This document shows, in pieces, positions 8,216 to 17,173 of a stretch of DNA of 64,000 nt. Positions within the stretch are counted from its first letter, which is position 1. Every line of letters begins with the position of its first letter. A program made the position numbers and the translations under genes. Below the pieces are notes generated by a model. The model ran no database searches, had not been told where the DNA came from, and saw only the letters and a program-made list of their open reading frames with translations. The DNA comes from Sorangium aterium (GTDB lineage Bacteria > Myxococcota_A > Polyangia > Polyangiales > Polyangiaceae). The DNA lies in assembly GCF_028368935.1 (NCBI RefSeq), contig NZ_JAQNDK010000002.1, forward strand, positions 248,001 through 312,000, read 5' to 3'.

Positions 8216-8302
8216 TACCGTCCGTCATGGAGACGTCGAATTTTATCCCGCCCCTGACTGCTGAGACCCTTCCGTGGAGCTCGACCTTATTTCGAATCGG
8301 GC

Positions 8303-9619
8303 TCACCCCGTGGGAGCCTGCGTTGTAAATTGTTCGCGTGCAGATTGGAAGCGAAACGACCACGTGAGCGACATAGGACGCCAGAGATATACATGGCTTT
8401 CTGATTGCGGGCGGAACATGGCGCTCAGCATGCCGTCTTCGGATGCGATGAACACAAGCGATTCCGGCGAACGGAAGGCGAAGGTGGCTGCCGAGTTGTG
8501 ACGTGTTCCGAGATGCTTGATGGGATTAGGTGTGGGGATACTAGCTGCTTTCTCTGTGTCCGCGCGGAGGGCGTCTACTATGTGGAATTCGTCGGTGGTA
8601 CGAAGTATTCTTGCACCGAATGCCGCGATAGTGAGATCTGTGCGCAGGACGAGAGCACCATCAACAGACGCGAGGTTGGCAGCAAAGTCTGTTGCATCTT
8701 CGAGCATGCGAAGCGCTTCTAGCTCCCGCTTAATCTCGCGATGCTTGCGCTCGATCTCAAGATGTTCTTGCCGTTCGGATTCGGTCTCCTTGGCATGCAG
8801 CGCCTTGACGACCGCTGGAATATGGATGCGCGAAGTTGCAAGGTCACGTCCGCCAAGCTGATGAACCGCGTCCAGTAGATTGGTGCCTCCAGAGTCGATC
8901 CGGTAGCCGCCCTCGAGCAGGTCGCTGCACTCCGTGTCACCTTGTATAATGATGATTCCGCCGTGGCCGCGATCCAACAAGCTAAGTAGCGTATGGCGTA
9001 CTACTTGTTCGTAATCTGCTTCATCTAGTTTGCTATTCGTGGCGAGGTTTGATAGCTGCCTGGATACGGCAATCGGCTTAGACTTGTTGAATTCTTCGTG
9101 GTCGATGATTGTTCCACCAGTGAGAGACGAAACGTAGCTGTTCCCGATGTTGACTCGCAGTTGGCCTGGGCCATTCACTTTTATGACCAGGCACTGCCAT
9201 GGAGTGAGTCGCACGGGGTAGCGTTCTCCACGGCTATGACGGTGTTCGTTTCGGCTGGTTCTTACCACGCCGACGATCTTCAAAGATTCATTGATGGCTT
9301 CGACGGCAATAACACTGTAATTCGGGTTGGCTGCGTGCGCTAGCTTGGCCACTGCGGCCACGCTGAAGTCGATGGGCTGCGCGAAAATACACGGACACCA
9401 TACGTCTAGGCCACTTTGAGAGGATTGTAGTGTGTCTCTATCTACAAAAGCGACCGCGAACTTCAGATCGCGTCCCTCTTCTTTGGTAATGCTGGCGTAG
9501 AAGGCAACTAGGATGAGTTCTTGTAGTTCCTTTGTGCTAGGGGCGGGGTCGACGTCGCCATTGAGTAGCAGAGAAGTCAGGTGTTCTGCGAATTTTTCCG
9601 GCGTGACAACGTGCGTCAT
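8303..9619 (-). CDS. Protein with C-terminal diadenylate-cyclase-like (DAC/DisA_N, DACNV-type) domain
   Basis: This 438-residue protein ends in a DAC-like fold: DGALVLRTDLTIAAFGARI at about residue 320 (DGA motif) and GTRHNSAATFAFRSPESLVFIASEDG at about residue 371 (the RHR motif region of DisA/CdaA). In true c-di-AMP synthases the second motif is G-T-R-H-R-A-A; here Asn-Ser replace Arg-Ala, so it may be a modified synthase or a nucleotide sensor of the DACNV class. The N-terminal 290 residues form a separate alpha/beta region, and a charged helix (ESERQEHLEIERKHREIKREL) links the two. There is no signal peptide or membrane span. GC content and codon use are visibly lower than in all neighbours, suggesting transfer. 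No partner gene is adjacent. Confidence 0.75.
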   Translation of the reverse strand: MTHVVTPEKFAEHLTSLLLNGDVDPAPSTKELQELILVAFYASITKEEGRDLKFAVAFVDRDTLQSSQSGLDVWCPCIFAQPIDFSVAAVAKLAHAANPNYSVIAVEAINESLKIVGVVRTSRNEHRHSRGERYPVRLTPWQCLVIKVNGPGQLRVNIGNSYVSSLTGGTIIDHEEFNKSKPIAVSRQLSNLATNSKLDEADYEQVVRHTLLSLLDRGHGGIIIIQGDTECSDLLEGGYRIDSGGTNLLDAVHQLGGRDLATSRIHIPAVVKALHAKETESERQEHLEIERKHREIKRELEALRMLEDATDFAANLASVDGALVLRTDLTIAAFGARILRTTDEFHIVDALRADTEKAASIPTPNPIKHLGTRHNSAATFAFRSPESLVFIASEDGMLSAMFRPQSESHVYLWRPMSLTWSFRFQSAREQFTTQAPTG

Positions 9620-9800
9620 TGGTCTTGCGCTCCACGTCTCTGCTCTTGAACCTCAACAGTGATAGCAAGAAACGTTGAGAGATGTCGATGCTCGGTCGCT
9701 GCCGACTAATGTCCGGGCGGCGCCGAAGGACGCTCCGGCGGCTGCTCCTTCTCGTCCGGGTGGGGCGCGTCCTCAGCCAGGCCACCCGGCTGCCGGCCCG

Positions 9801-10115
9801 TCAGAGCACGATCCACGTCGCGCCGTCGCTCACCAGGCGGATGGTCACGTTGGGGTATCCGTTCCGCGCGACCTGCTGGCCCGTGCTCTCGAGGAACTCG
9901 ATTTCCTCCTCCTTCCCGGCGATCTTCTTGATCACGACCTCGGCGTCGACGTTCCCGGCGGTCGGCGGGAGCCGGATCGTCACCGGGTCGGGCGCATCGA
10001 CTCGCACGAATTCGCCCGGTCGGGTTATGTAGGTGTTTGTGACCACCGGACCGACCAGCCATACCCCCGGGATGAACACATCGGTCCGGTTCTCGGCCGG
10101 GCTGTCGGTGACCAC
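9801..10115 (-). CDS. Phage-tail/tail-fibre-like C-terminal fragment
   Basis: The 104 residues read VTDSPAENRTDVFIPGVWLVGPVVTN... IRLPPTAGNVDAEVVIKKIAGKEEEIEFL, a beta-rich pattern typical of phage or tailocin structural C-termini. The only canonical start is GTG 10115, but the same frame stays open up to 10253 and encodes an equally convincing segment (WIDTLFFGVRRIFAAGVELPE, HPALNFVEAV) before a TAG at 10254. The gene is therefore either started by a rare codon or is the 3' remnant of a longer gene. No other phage genes are adjacent. Confidence 0.5.
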   Translation of the reverse strand: MVTDSPAENRTDVFIPGVWLVGPVVTNTYITRPGEFVRVDAPDPVTIRLPPTAGNVDAEVVIKKIAGKEEEIEFLESTGQQVARNGYPNVTIRLVSDGATWIVL

Positions 10116-10270
10116 CGCCTCGACGAAGTTGAGCGCGGGGTGCTCCGGCAGCTCGACCCCCGCGGCGAAGATGCGGCGGACGCCAAAGAACAGCGTGTCG
10201 ATCCAGCGAGCAGGCCTTGCTCGACCAGCTCGAACGCGCGCGGCGACGGTGAGCTATGTCCGCACCTTTT

Positions 10271-10852
10271 TCAGCGGAGGATCTTCCCCAACTGCTTTCG
10301 CCCGCGGTGCAGCCGCTTGTTCGTCGTGCCTGGATGGGCACCAAACTCTGCTGCGATCTCCTCAGCGGTATTGCCCACAGCGGTGCCCGCGAGCACGGCA
10401 CGGAGCTCGGGCTCGAGCCGCTCCAGGCAACGAAGCGCCATCCGAGCCTCCACCTGGCCGAAGGGCGATGGTGCATGCCTCGCTCTCTCTGGAGTCGCGA
10501 ACGCCGCAAGCTCCCTGTACCACCGGTATAGGCGCTCCCGGTAATGGAAGATGTGGTGCCAAGTAACAGCGAGGAGCCAGCTCTGTAGAGCCTTGTTCGG
10601 CGGCACCTCCGGACGGGGCCGAAATCCTCCGCCTTCCACGCTGCGCCAGGCGGACAGGAAGATCTCCTGCATGATATCCGGCTGGTCACGAGCGGGTACG
10701 CCTAACTGGCGCAACACGGCATGGATCATCCTCGAGTGCCGCATGATGGCCTCGAAGGGAACGTGCACTGCCGGGGGCGCACCCATCTCGACTCGACGTG
10801 ACGTGCGCCTATGCTCGGCCACGGCTTCCTTGCGTGTCATGGCCGTGCTCAT
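10271..10852 (-). CDS. ECF-type sigma-70 family RNA polymerase sigma factor
   Basis: Region 2 is visible (FEAIMRHSRMIHAVLRQLGV, DIMQEIFLSAWRSVEGG) with a Trp/aromatic-rich 2.3-2.4 segment (LLAVTWHHIFHYRERLYRWY). Region 4 has a helix-turn-helix (TAEEIAAEFGAHPGTTNKRLHRGRKQLGKIL). The length of about 190 residues fits a bare ECF factor, and no anti-sigma gene is next to it. Start choice: ATG 10852 (MSTAMTRKEA) has AGGAGA just upstream; GTG 10915 and ATG 10840 are alternatives. A second sigma-like gene follows upstream on the same strand after 96 bases. Confidence 0.85.
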   Translation of the reverse strand: MSTAMTRKEAVAEHRRTSRRVEMGAPPAVHVPFEAIMRHSRMIHAVLRQLGVPARDQPDIMQEIFLSAWRSVEGGGFRPRPEVPPNKALQSWLLAVTWHHIFHYRERLYRWYRELAAFATPERARHAPSPFGQVEARMALRCLERLEPELRAVLAGTAVGNTAEEIAAEFGAHPGTTNKRLHRGRKQLGKILR

Positions 10853-10948
10853 TCTCCTGGTCCGGCGCAGGGCGGATCTCGGCCTGACGTCGCTCAAGAA
10901 CGCCGCCGTCTCCACCGCTGGCTATCTGTCGCCAGGGCCGCCGCCGAT

Positions 10949-11893
10949 TCAGCGAAGTTGCAGCAGCAGCGCCTCGCGCTCCCGGGCCAGCTGACCCCGA
11001 GGGAACTCCATGGCGTGCATGTCGAGCAGGCGTCGCGCCTCGACGTCAGCCCTGGCGTTGTAGGCTTCGACCGCCTTGTGCGCCTGGAGGACCAGGTCCT
11101 TCTCGCGCTCGCTCGCGACCGGGCGTACGGCGCGGACGGGCGGCGAGGAACGCGCAGCTGTTGCGGCCGGCGAAGCGGGCTTGCCGTTCATCGCGGCCGG
11201 TGCGTGCTCGCCGGGTGCTGGGATGCCCTGCACCGGGCGCGAGGCCGTGGCGACCGCACGGCGTACGTCTGGCTGGTCGAGGGGCGGCGCGGTGTGCTGC
11301 TGCGGGGGCGTGGCCGCACCGGCGTGGATCGCTGCCGGCCGTAACCACGGGGCCGTGCTGGCCGAGCCTGACGAGCGTGGAGCTGTCGCGACGACGGCGC
11401 CCGTCAGCACGACGAGCGCCGCCTGCGCGAAGACCTTCGCCCCGACCTTCGGCAGGTGCAGCGCGGTCGTCCACGACGGGCGACGGAACAGGCCGAACGC
11501 CACCGGGACGCAGGGCTCCTTGTCCCAGCCCCGGAATTCTTGCTGCGCCATCCAGCGCCGCTTCGCCTCGTCCAGCTGCTCGCGTGCCCTGCGGTGCTGG
11601 CTCCTCACGGTGTCCAGCTTGAGTCCCTGCTCGGCGGCGATCTCGGCGAGCGACTTCTCCTCGAGCTCGTGCTTGACCAAGAGGTCGTGGTACTTGGGGT
11701 CGACCTGCTCGATCAGGTCGCGCATGACGGCTTCCCGCTCCTGCCTCCGGAGCAAGGCTTCCGGGCTCGGTTGGTCCCCGCGGAAGTCGTGCTCGTCGAA
11801 GGGGATCAGGACCTCACCCCGACGGCTCGCGTCCCGTAGGTGGCTGCGGGCGAGGTTCAGGGCGATGGTGACGGAGTACGGCGCTGGATCCAC
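10949..11893 (-). CDS. ECF-type sigma factor fused to a membrane span and outer domain
   Basis: Sigma region 4 is clear (DLIEQVDPKYHDLLVKHELEE, SLAEIAAEQGLKLDTVRSQHRRAREQL). It is followed by a hydrophobic helix (VFAQAALVVLTGAVVAT, about residues 155-171), an Ala/Pro/Thr-rich linker and a helical C-terminal domain (EKDLVLQAHKAVEAYNARAD) like the TPR-type domains near myxobacterial anti-sigma proteins. Region 2 lies partly upstream of GTG 11893: the same frame is open to a TGA at about 12092 and encodes SSFRRLVRRVGVPARHAEDL and AQEALLRDWEARG, but offers no ATG, GTG or TTG there. The true start may be a rare CTG (12085), or the 5' end is damaged. A sigma factor tethered in the membrane would be unusual. 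Confidence 0.75.
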   Translation of the reverse strand: MDPAPYSVTIALNLARSHLRDASRRGEVLIPFDEHDFRGDQPSPEALLRRQEREAVMRDLIEQVDPKYHDLLVKHELEEKSLAEIAAEQGLKLDTVRSQHRRAREQLDEAKRRWMAQQEFRGWDKEPCVPVAFGLFRRPSWTTALHLPKVGAKVFAQAALVVLTGAVVATAPRSSGSASTAPWLRPAAIHAGAATPPQQHTAPPLDQPDVRRAVATASRPVQGIPAPGEHAPAAMNGKPASPAATAARSSPPVRAVRPVASEREKDLVLQAHKAVEAYNARADVEARRLLDMHAMEFPRGQLAREREALLLQLR

Positions 11894-12266
11894 GCCCGGC
11901 TCGAGCCGCCCTCTCGCCTCCCAGTCCCGTAGGAGCGCTTCCTGCGCGAGGTCCTCGGCGTGTCGCGCGGGGACACCGACCCGCCTGACGAGGCGGCGGA
12001 AGCTCGAAGTGGGGGGGAGTTCGTGCTGGCTTGCCCACAGCTGGTAGCACCCCTGAGCTGGCCGGAAGGGTTCAAGAAAGAGCAGGGTGGGTCAACTTTG
12101 GTAGGATAATGTGCGCTTGGTGATCTGCGTACCTGGGCGGCTCCACTGCTCGGAGGGTCAACGGGCGCCTTTACGTCGTCGGGCCGATCTTTGCCTGGCA
12201 AAACGCTCATTCCCTGCGAATTTCTCGCCGTTGACGCCGCGCGCCGGGCGTAAGTACGTTCGGCGC

Positions 12267-13343
12267 ATGCGTGACGCTGCGCCTTCATTGTTGTTCTTCC
12301 TGATGCTTGGCGCCGCTGGTGTCTACACGAGCCCCGCCAGCCCCGAGGACATCTATTCGACGCTGGAGCGAAGCGGCAGCTCGACGGTGAAGGACCATGT
12401 TCGCCGTGCGCAGATAGCCCGTGACGCAGGTCGGTGGACCCAGGCACACGCGGCCTACAATGCGGCGCTCGATGCGACAGACCCGGCGTCGAACACGGAG
12501 AAGGAGCGCGCGGAGATCGCCGGAGAGCTCGGCCTGTGTGAGCTCGAGCTGCGCAAGTACCGTGATGCTGCCGAGCATCTCGCCTGGAGTCTCGAGCAGC
12601 GCAACGTCCTCCCCCTTGAACTACAGCTGCGGTTCGAGGCCGGGCAACGCAAGGCAGCGTCGCATGTCGCGACCCTCTACCTGTCTGTCGACCCGCCGGA
12701 CGCGGAGGTGCTCATCGACGGCAAGCCCATCAGCGTGCCTGCACGGACCTACAGGCTATTCCTGGAGCCTGGTCAGCACATGGTGCGGGCCCGGTTGGCG
12801 GGCCATGAGGAGGCGTTCGCGTCGTTCGACGCGCAGGCCGGGAAGCCGACGACCATCTCGCTGCAGGTACCGCGCGCCGCAGCGCCGGGCATCCCTGCAA
12901 AGGGAACCTCAACCATGAGCTCCGCGCGAGGAGCGCAGGCGTCGTCCGTGGCGCCGTCCACCACCGCGTCGACGCTGCGCATCGGCGGCGCGGTCGTGGC
13001 GGGGGCAACCATGGCAGCCGGCGGCGGGTTGCTGATCTGGGGTGCCTACACCGAGGATGAGCTCCACGATCGAGCTACCGCGCTGCGTGGCGCAGACGAG
13101 GACGCGAGCCGATGTGCCCGCTCGAACGCACCGCGCGCGTGCTCGGAGCTGCGCGACCTGCAAGAGAAGCGCGATCTCCTGAAGAAAGCCGGCTGGGTTA
13201 CCCTGGTGTCGGGCGGCGCGATCGGTGCGCTGACGCTCGTGTCTCTGCTCGTGGACCGAACCTCACCGTCCAGCGATGGAGTGCGTGTTGTGCCCACGGT
13301 GAGCGGGCAGCGCATGGGGCTTATGATGGCGGGTGTGTGGTGA
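12267..13343 (+). CDS. Exported TPR/PEGA-like protein with C-terminal membrane spans
   Basis: This 358-residue protein has an N-terminal signal (MRDAAPSLLFFLMLGAAGVYT), a TPR-like helical region (AQIARDAGRWTQAHAAYNAA, LGLCELELRKYRDAAEHLAW) and a PEGA-like beta module (LYLSVDPPDAEVLIDGKPI, YRLFLEPGQHMVRARLAGHE). A linker and two hydrophobic helices follow (AVVAGATMAAGGGLLIWGAY, AGWVTLVSGGAIGALTLVSLLV) around a Cys-containing loop. This architecture is common in the Polyangiales next to sigma-factor genes. ATG 12267 restores the signal peptide; the frame is open further upstream without similarity. It diverges from the sigma genes and lies 20 bases before the first Gly-rich lipoprotein gene, so they probably share an operon. 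Confidence 0.75.
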   Translation: MRDAAPSLLFFLMLGAAGVYTSPASPEDIYSTLERSGSSTVKDHVRRAQIARDAGRWTQAHAAYNAALDATDPASNTEKERAEIAGELGLCELELRKYRDAAEHLAWSLEQRNVLPLELQLRFEAGQRKAASHVATLYLSVDPPDAEVLIDGKPISVPARTYRLFLEPGQHMVRARLAGHEEAFASFDAQAGKPTTISLQVPRAAAPGIPAKGTSTMSSARGAQASSVAPSTTASTLRIGGAVVAGATMAAGGGLLIWGAYTEDELHDRATALRGADEDASRCARSNAPRACSELRDLQEKRDLLKKAGWVTLVSGGAIGALTLVSLLVDRTSPSSDGVRVVPTVSGQRMGLMMAGVW

Positions 13344-13363
13344 CGAACGTGGAGCTTCGGAGC

Positions 13364-15010
13364 ATGGATACCTCATCGAAAGGTCGACGCCGGGTGGCTG
13401 TGGCCACCTTGGTGCCTATCGCGCTCGGGTTCGGAGTCGCTTCTGTCGTATACGGGTGTTCCTCCGGTCACGAGGATCCCATCTGTGTCGACGACCCCAC
13501 GGTGAAGCCTCCGCAAGATGGGTGCGGCCTGTTCGTCAGCGCAAGTCTCGGCGACGACGCGAATCCAGGAACGCGCGCAGCACCCCTGAAAACACTGCGC
13601 AAGGCCCTCGAGCTCGTGGAGGAGGGCGGTCACCCCCACCATGTCTACGCTTGCGCTGAGACCTTCGACGAACGTCTCTGGTTCTACGACACGAGTATCT
13701 GGGGCGGGTTCGACTGCACGAACGGCTGGCAGCACCTCGGTGCCGATGCGAAGACCGTCATCGCCCCGAATCAGCCCGAGCGTGAAGTCGTGACGTTCGG
13801 AGGGCGGGAAGTCACGCTCTCGAACCTGCGGATCGTGGCGCCCGATGGTAACCAGATGGACCGAACAGAAGCGTGCTCGATCGGAATCGTCGCTGTGCGC
13901 GATGAGGCCAAGCTCAAGCTCGTGGCGAGCGAGGTCATCACAGGACGGGGCGCGATGCCGGGCGGCAACTCGATCGGGATCTATCTCTCCGCTGGCAGCG
14001 AGATCGAGGTGATCGACAGCCGCATCGTCGCAGGTGACGCAGCCGACGGTGAGCCCGGAGCTCCGGCGGAGGACGCAGCGGCGGCCGATGGGCGGCCTGG
14101 ACACGTTGGAGCCGACGCGTGCACGGTCGATGACGTGACTGCAACCCGAGAGGTCACGACGGAGTGTGACGACGAAACCTCGGTCAGCGGCCAAGGCGGC
14201 CCCGGTCTGCCCGATGAGGGCTTCAACGCAGGTTATGGGGAGCCGCTGCCCGACCCGAACCCGACGGGCGCCGGCATCGGGGGTGTCGGTCAGCAAGGAA
14301 GCATGGCGTGCACCGACGGCCAGCGCGGCCTCGACGGTGCCGCGGGTGTGCACGGTCAGGGGGCAAGGCTTCCTGGTGTTGTTGGGTGGGTCCGCTCGCT
14401 GGGCAAGGGGCAGGACGGGACGCTCGGACGCCCGGGTCAGGGCGGCGGCGGTGGTGGCGGTTCGCGCGGCGGCGCGACCGCCTGTGGCGCCGGGCCGGTC
14501 GGGGGGGCGTTCGGCGGCTCGGGCGGTTCCGGAGGTTGTGGCGGCAAGCAGGGAACAGGCGGTTTCGCCGGAGGAGTGAGCGCTGGCATCGTCACAAGAG
14601 GTTCGAAGGTCACCATCCGCGGATCGACCCTACAGACCGGCCGCGGCGGTCGGGGCGGCGCGGGAGGGGCGGGACTGCCAGGAGGAAGCGGAGCTCCCGG
14701 CGGTGAGGGAGGCGGAGGCGTGCCCGGGGCGCTCCCGGGATGCCGCGGAGGCGATGGCGGCAACGGGGGGCCCGGTGGTGGTGCAGGCGGCGGGCTCGGC
14801 GGTCATTCGGTAGCCATCGCGTACCTGGAGACCGCGGAGGTTACGCGCGAGAACGTCCAGGCGACGTTTCTCCTTGGAACTGCTGGGAAGGGGGGGGACG
14901 GCGGCGATCCGAATGTCACGGAGAGCAAGGGCGACGATGGCGTGGCGGCCGAGTTCCTGCCGTTTGCGGCCATTGATCCGAACGACCCAGACTCTCATGA
15001 GCTGCAGTAG
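13364..15010 (+). CDS. Large glycine-rich surface lipoprotein (copy 1)
   Basis: This 548-residue protein has a lipoprotein leader ending V-Y-G-C near residue 32, then a domain that looks like the start of a right-handed beta-helix of the DUF1565 type (DGCGLFVSASLGDDANPGT, PLKTLRKALELV, VYACAETFDERL, IWGGFDC). The second half is dominated by G-G-x-G and G-G-A repeats broken by conserved Cys pairs and by a segment SNLRIVAPDG/TIRGSTLQTG suggesting more helix coils. It is probably displayed on the outer membrane. GTG 13337, overlapping the previous stop, is an alternative start. It is a clear paralogue of the next gene, nine bases downstream. Confidence 0.75.
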   Translation: MDTSSKGRRRVAVATLVPIALGFGVASVVYGCSSGHEDPICVDDPTVKPPQDGCGLFVSASLGDDANPGTRAAPLKTLRKALELVEEGGHPHHVYACAETFDERLWFYDTSIWGGFDCTNGWQHLGADAKTVIAPNQPEREVVTFGGREVTLSNLRIVAPDGNQMDRTEACSIGIVAVRDEAKLKLVASEVITGRGAMPGGNSIGIYLSAGSEIEVIDSRIVAGDAADGEPGAPAEDAAAADGRPGHVGADACTVDDVTATREVTTECDDETSVSGQGGPGLPDEGFNAGYGEPLPDPNPTGAGIGGVGQQGSMACTDGQRGLDGAAGVHGQGARLPGVVGWVRSLGKGQDGTLGRPGQGGGGGGGSRGGATACGAGPVGGAFGGSGGSGGCGGKQGTGGFAGGVSAGIVTRGSKVTIRGSTLQTGRGGRGGAGGAGLPGGSGAPGGEGGGGVPGALPGCRGGDGGNGGPGGGAGGGLGGHSVAIAYLETAEVTRENVQATFLLGTAGKGGDGGDPNVTESKGDDGVAAEFLPFAAIDPNDPDSHELQ

Positions 15011-15018
15011 GGGGCGCA

Positions 15019-16602
15019 ATGTGGGAAGAGATGACGAGATGGGAATCGGGCTTCCGCGCGCTGGGTGCTCGGCCTTTGCTGTTCGGAGTCGCTTTGTTCA
15101 ACGGGAGCGCGGCGCTTGGATGCGGTAGCGAATCGGGGGTGTGGGAACGTTGCGAGGAGACCCTCACATGCGCGCCGGTTGAATCCTGCAACGCGGATCC
15201 CGGCAACGCCGATCGTCCGGTCGACTGCGATGGCGTGTATGTGGCAGACAAAGGCGATGATGGTAGGCCTGGCACGTCGAATCTGCCGGTAAAAACGTTT
15301 GCGCGGGCGTTCGAGCTTGCCCGCGAGCGTGGCATGCGGGTGTACGCATGCGCCGACACATTCTCTGTCGAAGTCCGTGTGCCGGCAGGAATGGACGTGT
15401 GGGGAGGTCTCGACTGCCGCGGTCTGCCAAGTCGTTGGCCGTTGCATCCACTCGGCGAGCTCACCACGATCGCGCCAGGTCCGAACCGGATTCCGCTCAC
15501 CGTCGTGGATCAGGCGGCGGAGCCCTCACCCGAGGCCGACGTGATCACCACGCTGACGAGAATCCGTATGATCGCACAAGATGCCACCGTGCCGGGCGGC
15601 TCCTCCATCGCCATGCGCGCCCTGCCGGGAGTGACGGTACAGCTGCGCTTGAGCGAGGTCGTAGCCGGGGACGGCGCAGATGGAGCTCCTGGCGCGGACG
15701 GCGGCGTCGACCCAGCACAAGAGGGGGCACCAGGGAACCCGGGAGCGATGGCGTGCTCTGCCGATACGGTGACGGGAGGGGCGCGAGTCACAACCTCGTG
15801 TGACGATGGCATCTCGTCGGGCGGGATGGGCGGTATCGGCACAAATGGTGATGGTGGCGACGGCGAAAGTGGTTCCCCTCTGCCGATCACCAATCCAATG
15901 AGCCACGGTCTGGGTGGAGCTGGGCAAGGCATCCTGTCGTGCACAGAGGGGAGGGGCGGGCTGGCGGGGGATGACGGCGCGAACGGGAACGGCGCATCGG
16001 GGCCGGGTCGGGTCACAGACACGGGGCTGGAAGGTGGCGCAGGCGAGGATGGCCATGCAGGGCAGCACGGTTACGGAGCCGGCGGTGGAGGTGGCTCGCG
16101 CGGCGGCTCAGCGTACTGCGGCGCAGGAGCCGCACAGGGCGGCGCTTCTGGCGGTTCCGGCGGTGCTGGCGGCTGCGGAGGCAAGCCCGGAAAGGGCGGC
16201 GGTCCAGGCGGATCCAGCATCGGAATTCTGTCTTACCACGCCAGCGTCCGCGTAAGTAAAACCAGCATCATCACGGGCCGTGGCGGAAACGGTGGACGGG
16301 GCGGGGACGGCCAGTACGGCGGCGTGGGTGGGTACGGGGGCACTGGCGGGAGTAACAGAGCTGGATCGCAGCCAGGCTGCCGTGGTGGCGACGGCGGGAA
16401 GGGCGGCAACGGGGGCCGGGGCGGTGGAGGCCACGGAGGACATTCACTCGCGGTGGCACATACCGTCGACCAGGGCCCGAACGTCGAGCCCGACTCTCCG
16501 ATCAAGATCGGCATCCCTGGTGACGGCGGAGGCGCCGGCGATCTGAACGCGAACTCGGGCAAGCCCGGTTCCGCAGCCGTCTCGACGGGCTTCCAGGATT
16601 AG
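15019..16602 (+). CDS. Large glycine-rich surface lipoprotein (copy 2)
   Basis: This 527-residue paralogue of the preceding gene shares the order of features: leader with lipobox A-L-G-C near residue 35, a Cys-rich beta-helix start (DCDGVYVADKGDDGRPGTS, PVKTFARAFELARERGMRVY, DVWGGLDC), a short strand pair (TRIRMIAQDA), then long Gly-rich arms with G-G-x-G-G-x-G-G units and a conserved CRGGDGG(N/K)GG block near the end. The two copies probably arose by tandem duplication and diverged. Start is ATG 15019 or 15031. No catalytic residues are apparent; a structural or adhesive surface role is inferred. Confidence 0.75.
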   Translation: MWEEMTRWESGFRALGARPLLFGVALFNGSAALGCGSESGVWERCEETLTCAPVESCNADPGNADRPVDCDGVYVADKGDDGRPGTSNLPVKTFARAFELARERGMRVYACADTFSVEVRVPAGMDVWGGLDCRGLPSRWPLHPLGELTTIAPGPNRIPLTVVDQAAEPSPEADVITTLTRIRMIAQDATVPGGSSIAMRALPGVTVQLRLSEVVAGDGADGAPGADGGVDPAQEGAPGNPGAMACSADTVTGGARVTTSCDDGISSGGMGGIGTNGDGGDGESGSPLPITNPMSHGLGGAGQGILSCTEGRGGLAGDDGANGNGASGPGRVTDTGLEGGAGEDGHAGQHGYGAGGGGGSRGGSAYCGAGAAQGGASGGSGGAGGCGGKPGKGGGPGGSSIGILSYHASVRVSKTSIITGRGGNGGRGGDGQYGGVGGYGGTGGSNRAGSQPGCRGGDGGKGGNGGRGGGGHGGHSLAVAHTVDQGPNVEPDSPIKIGIPGDGGGAGDLNANSGKPGSAAVSTGFQD

Positions 16603-17173
16603 AGGCGCGGCGCTCCGAGGGCGCCGGCCCGGCACCGGGCTCCGCCCCACGGCCGATTCCCGGGGCGAACGCCTCGTCGCCAATGCCGTCCAGCCTGGCC
16701 TCGCGGCAGCACGGCGAGGCGCCGTTGCGAACCGGCGCGAGCTCGCCCGGCGGACCGTCGCTACGCCGCAGCACGGCGGTGCCGTGCCCAGAATGACGCA
16801 CACGGAACGAGAGTGCCACACTGGTGGCCCGTCGGAATCAGGTTTCTTCTGACCATATGGCTGCGACGAGCGCACCATTGAGACGCTGGGCATGCGTCAT
16901 ACCGAGCTTCGCCAGGCGCACGTCCGCTCCGTCGGAGACGCGCGCGGCCAAGCAATCGACCAAACGCCGGACCGCACAGCCAATCGATGAGCGCAGCAAA
17001 CGTCCTCGCTGTGACAGTATCGAGCAACAGGCCCTGCTGTCCCCACTGTGAGCGTATTCCTGCTGAGATTGATGCTGTCTAAGGCGGCTCATCAGGTGTA
17101 ACGTCGCTGGTGGAGGCGAGCTCTACACCGCCGCCGCCTGACGTTTGCCAGCAGTCAGCATTGGGGGAAATCG
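16603..17173. other. Intergenic region, 571 bases, no gene supported
   Basis: Short overlapping frames exist on both strands (for example minus 16838-17092), but none shows a recognisable domain, a good ribosome-binding site or consistent codon bias. GC content is lower near 17040-17110, just ahead of the PAS-STAS gene, where its promoter probably lies. I see no clear -35/-10 pair or hairpin. Confidence 0.5.

Noticed and set aside
16838-17092. 84-codon minus-strand frame as a small gene
   Set aside because: No domain, no ribosome-binding site and it overlaps equally long frames on the other strand.
17105-17125. TGGTGGAGGCG stretch as a second tRNA/tmRNA 3' end
   Set aside because: Only the acceptor-like bases match; the T-arm is absent.
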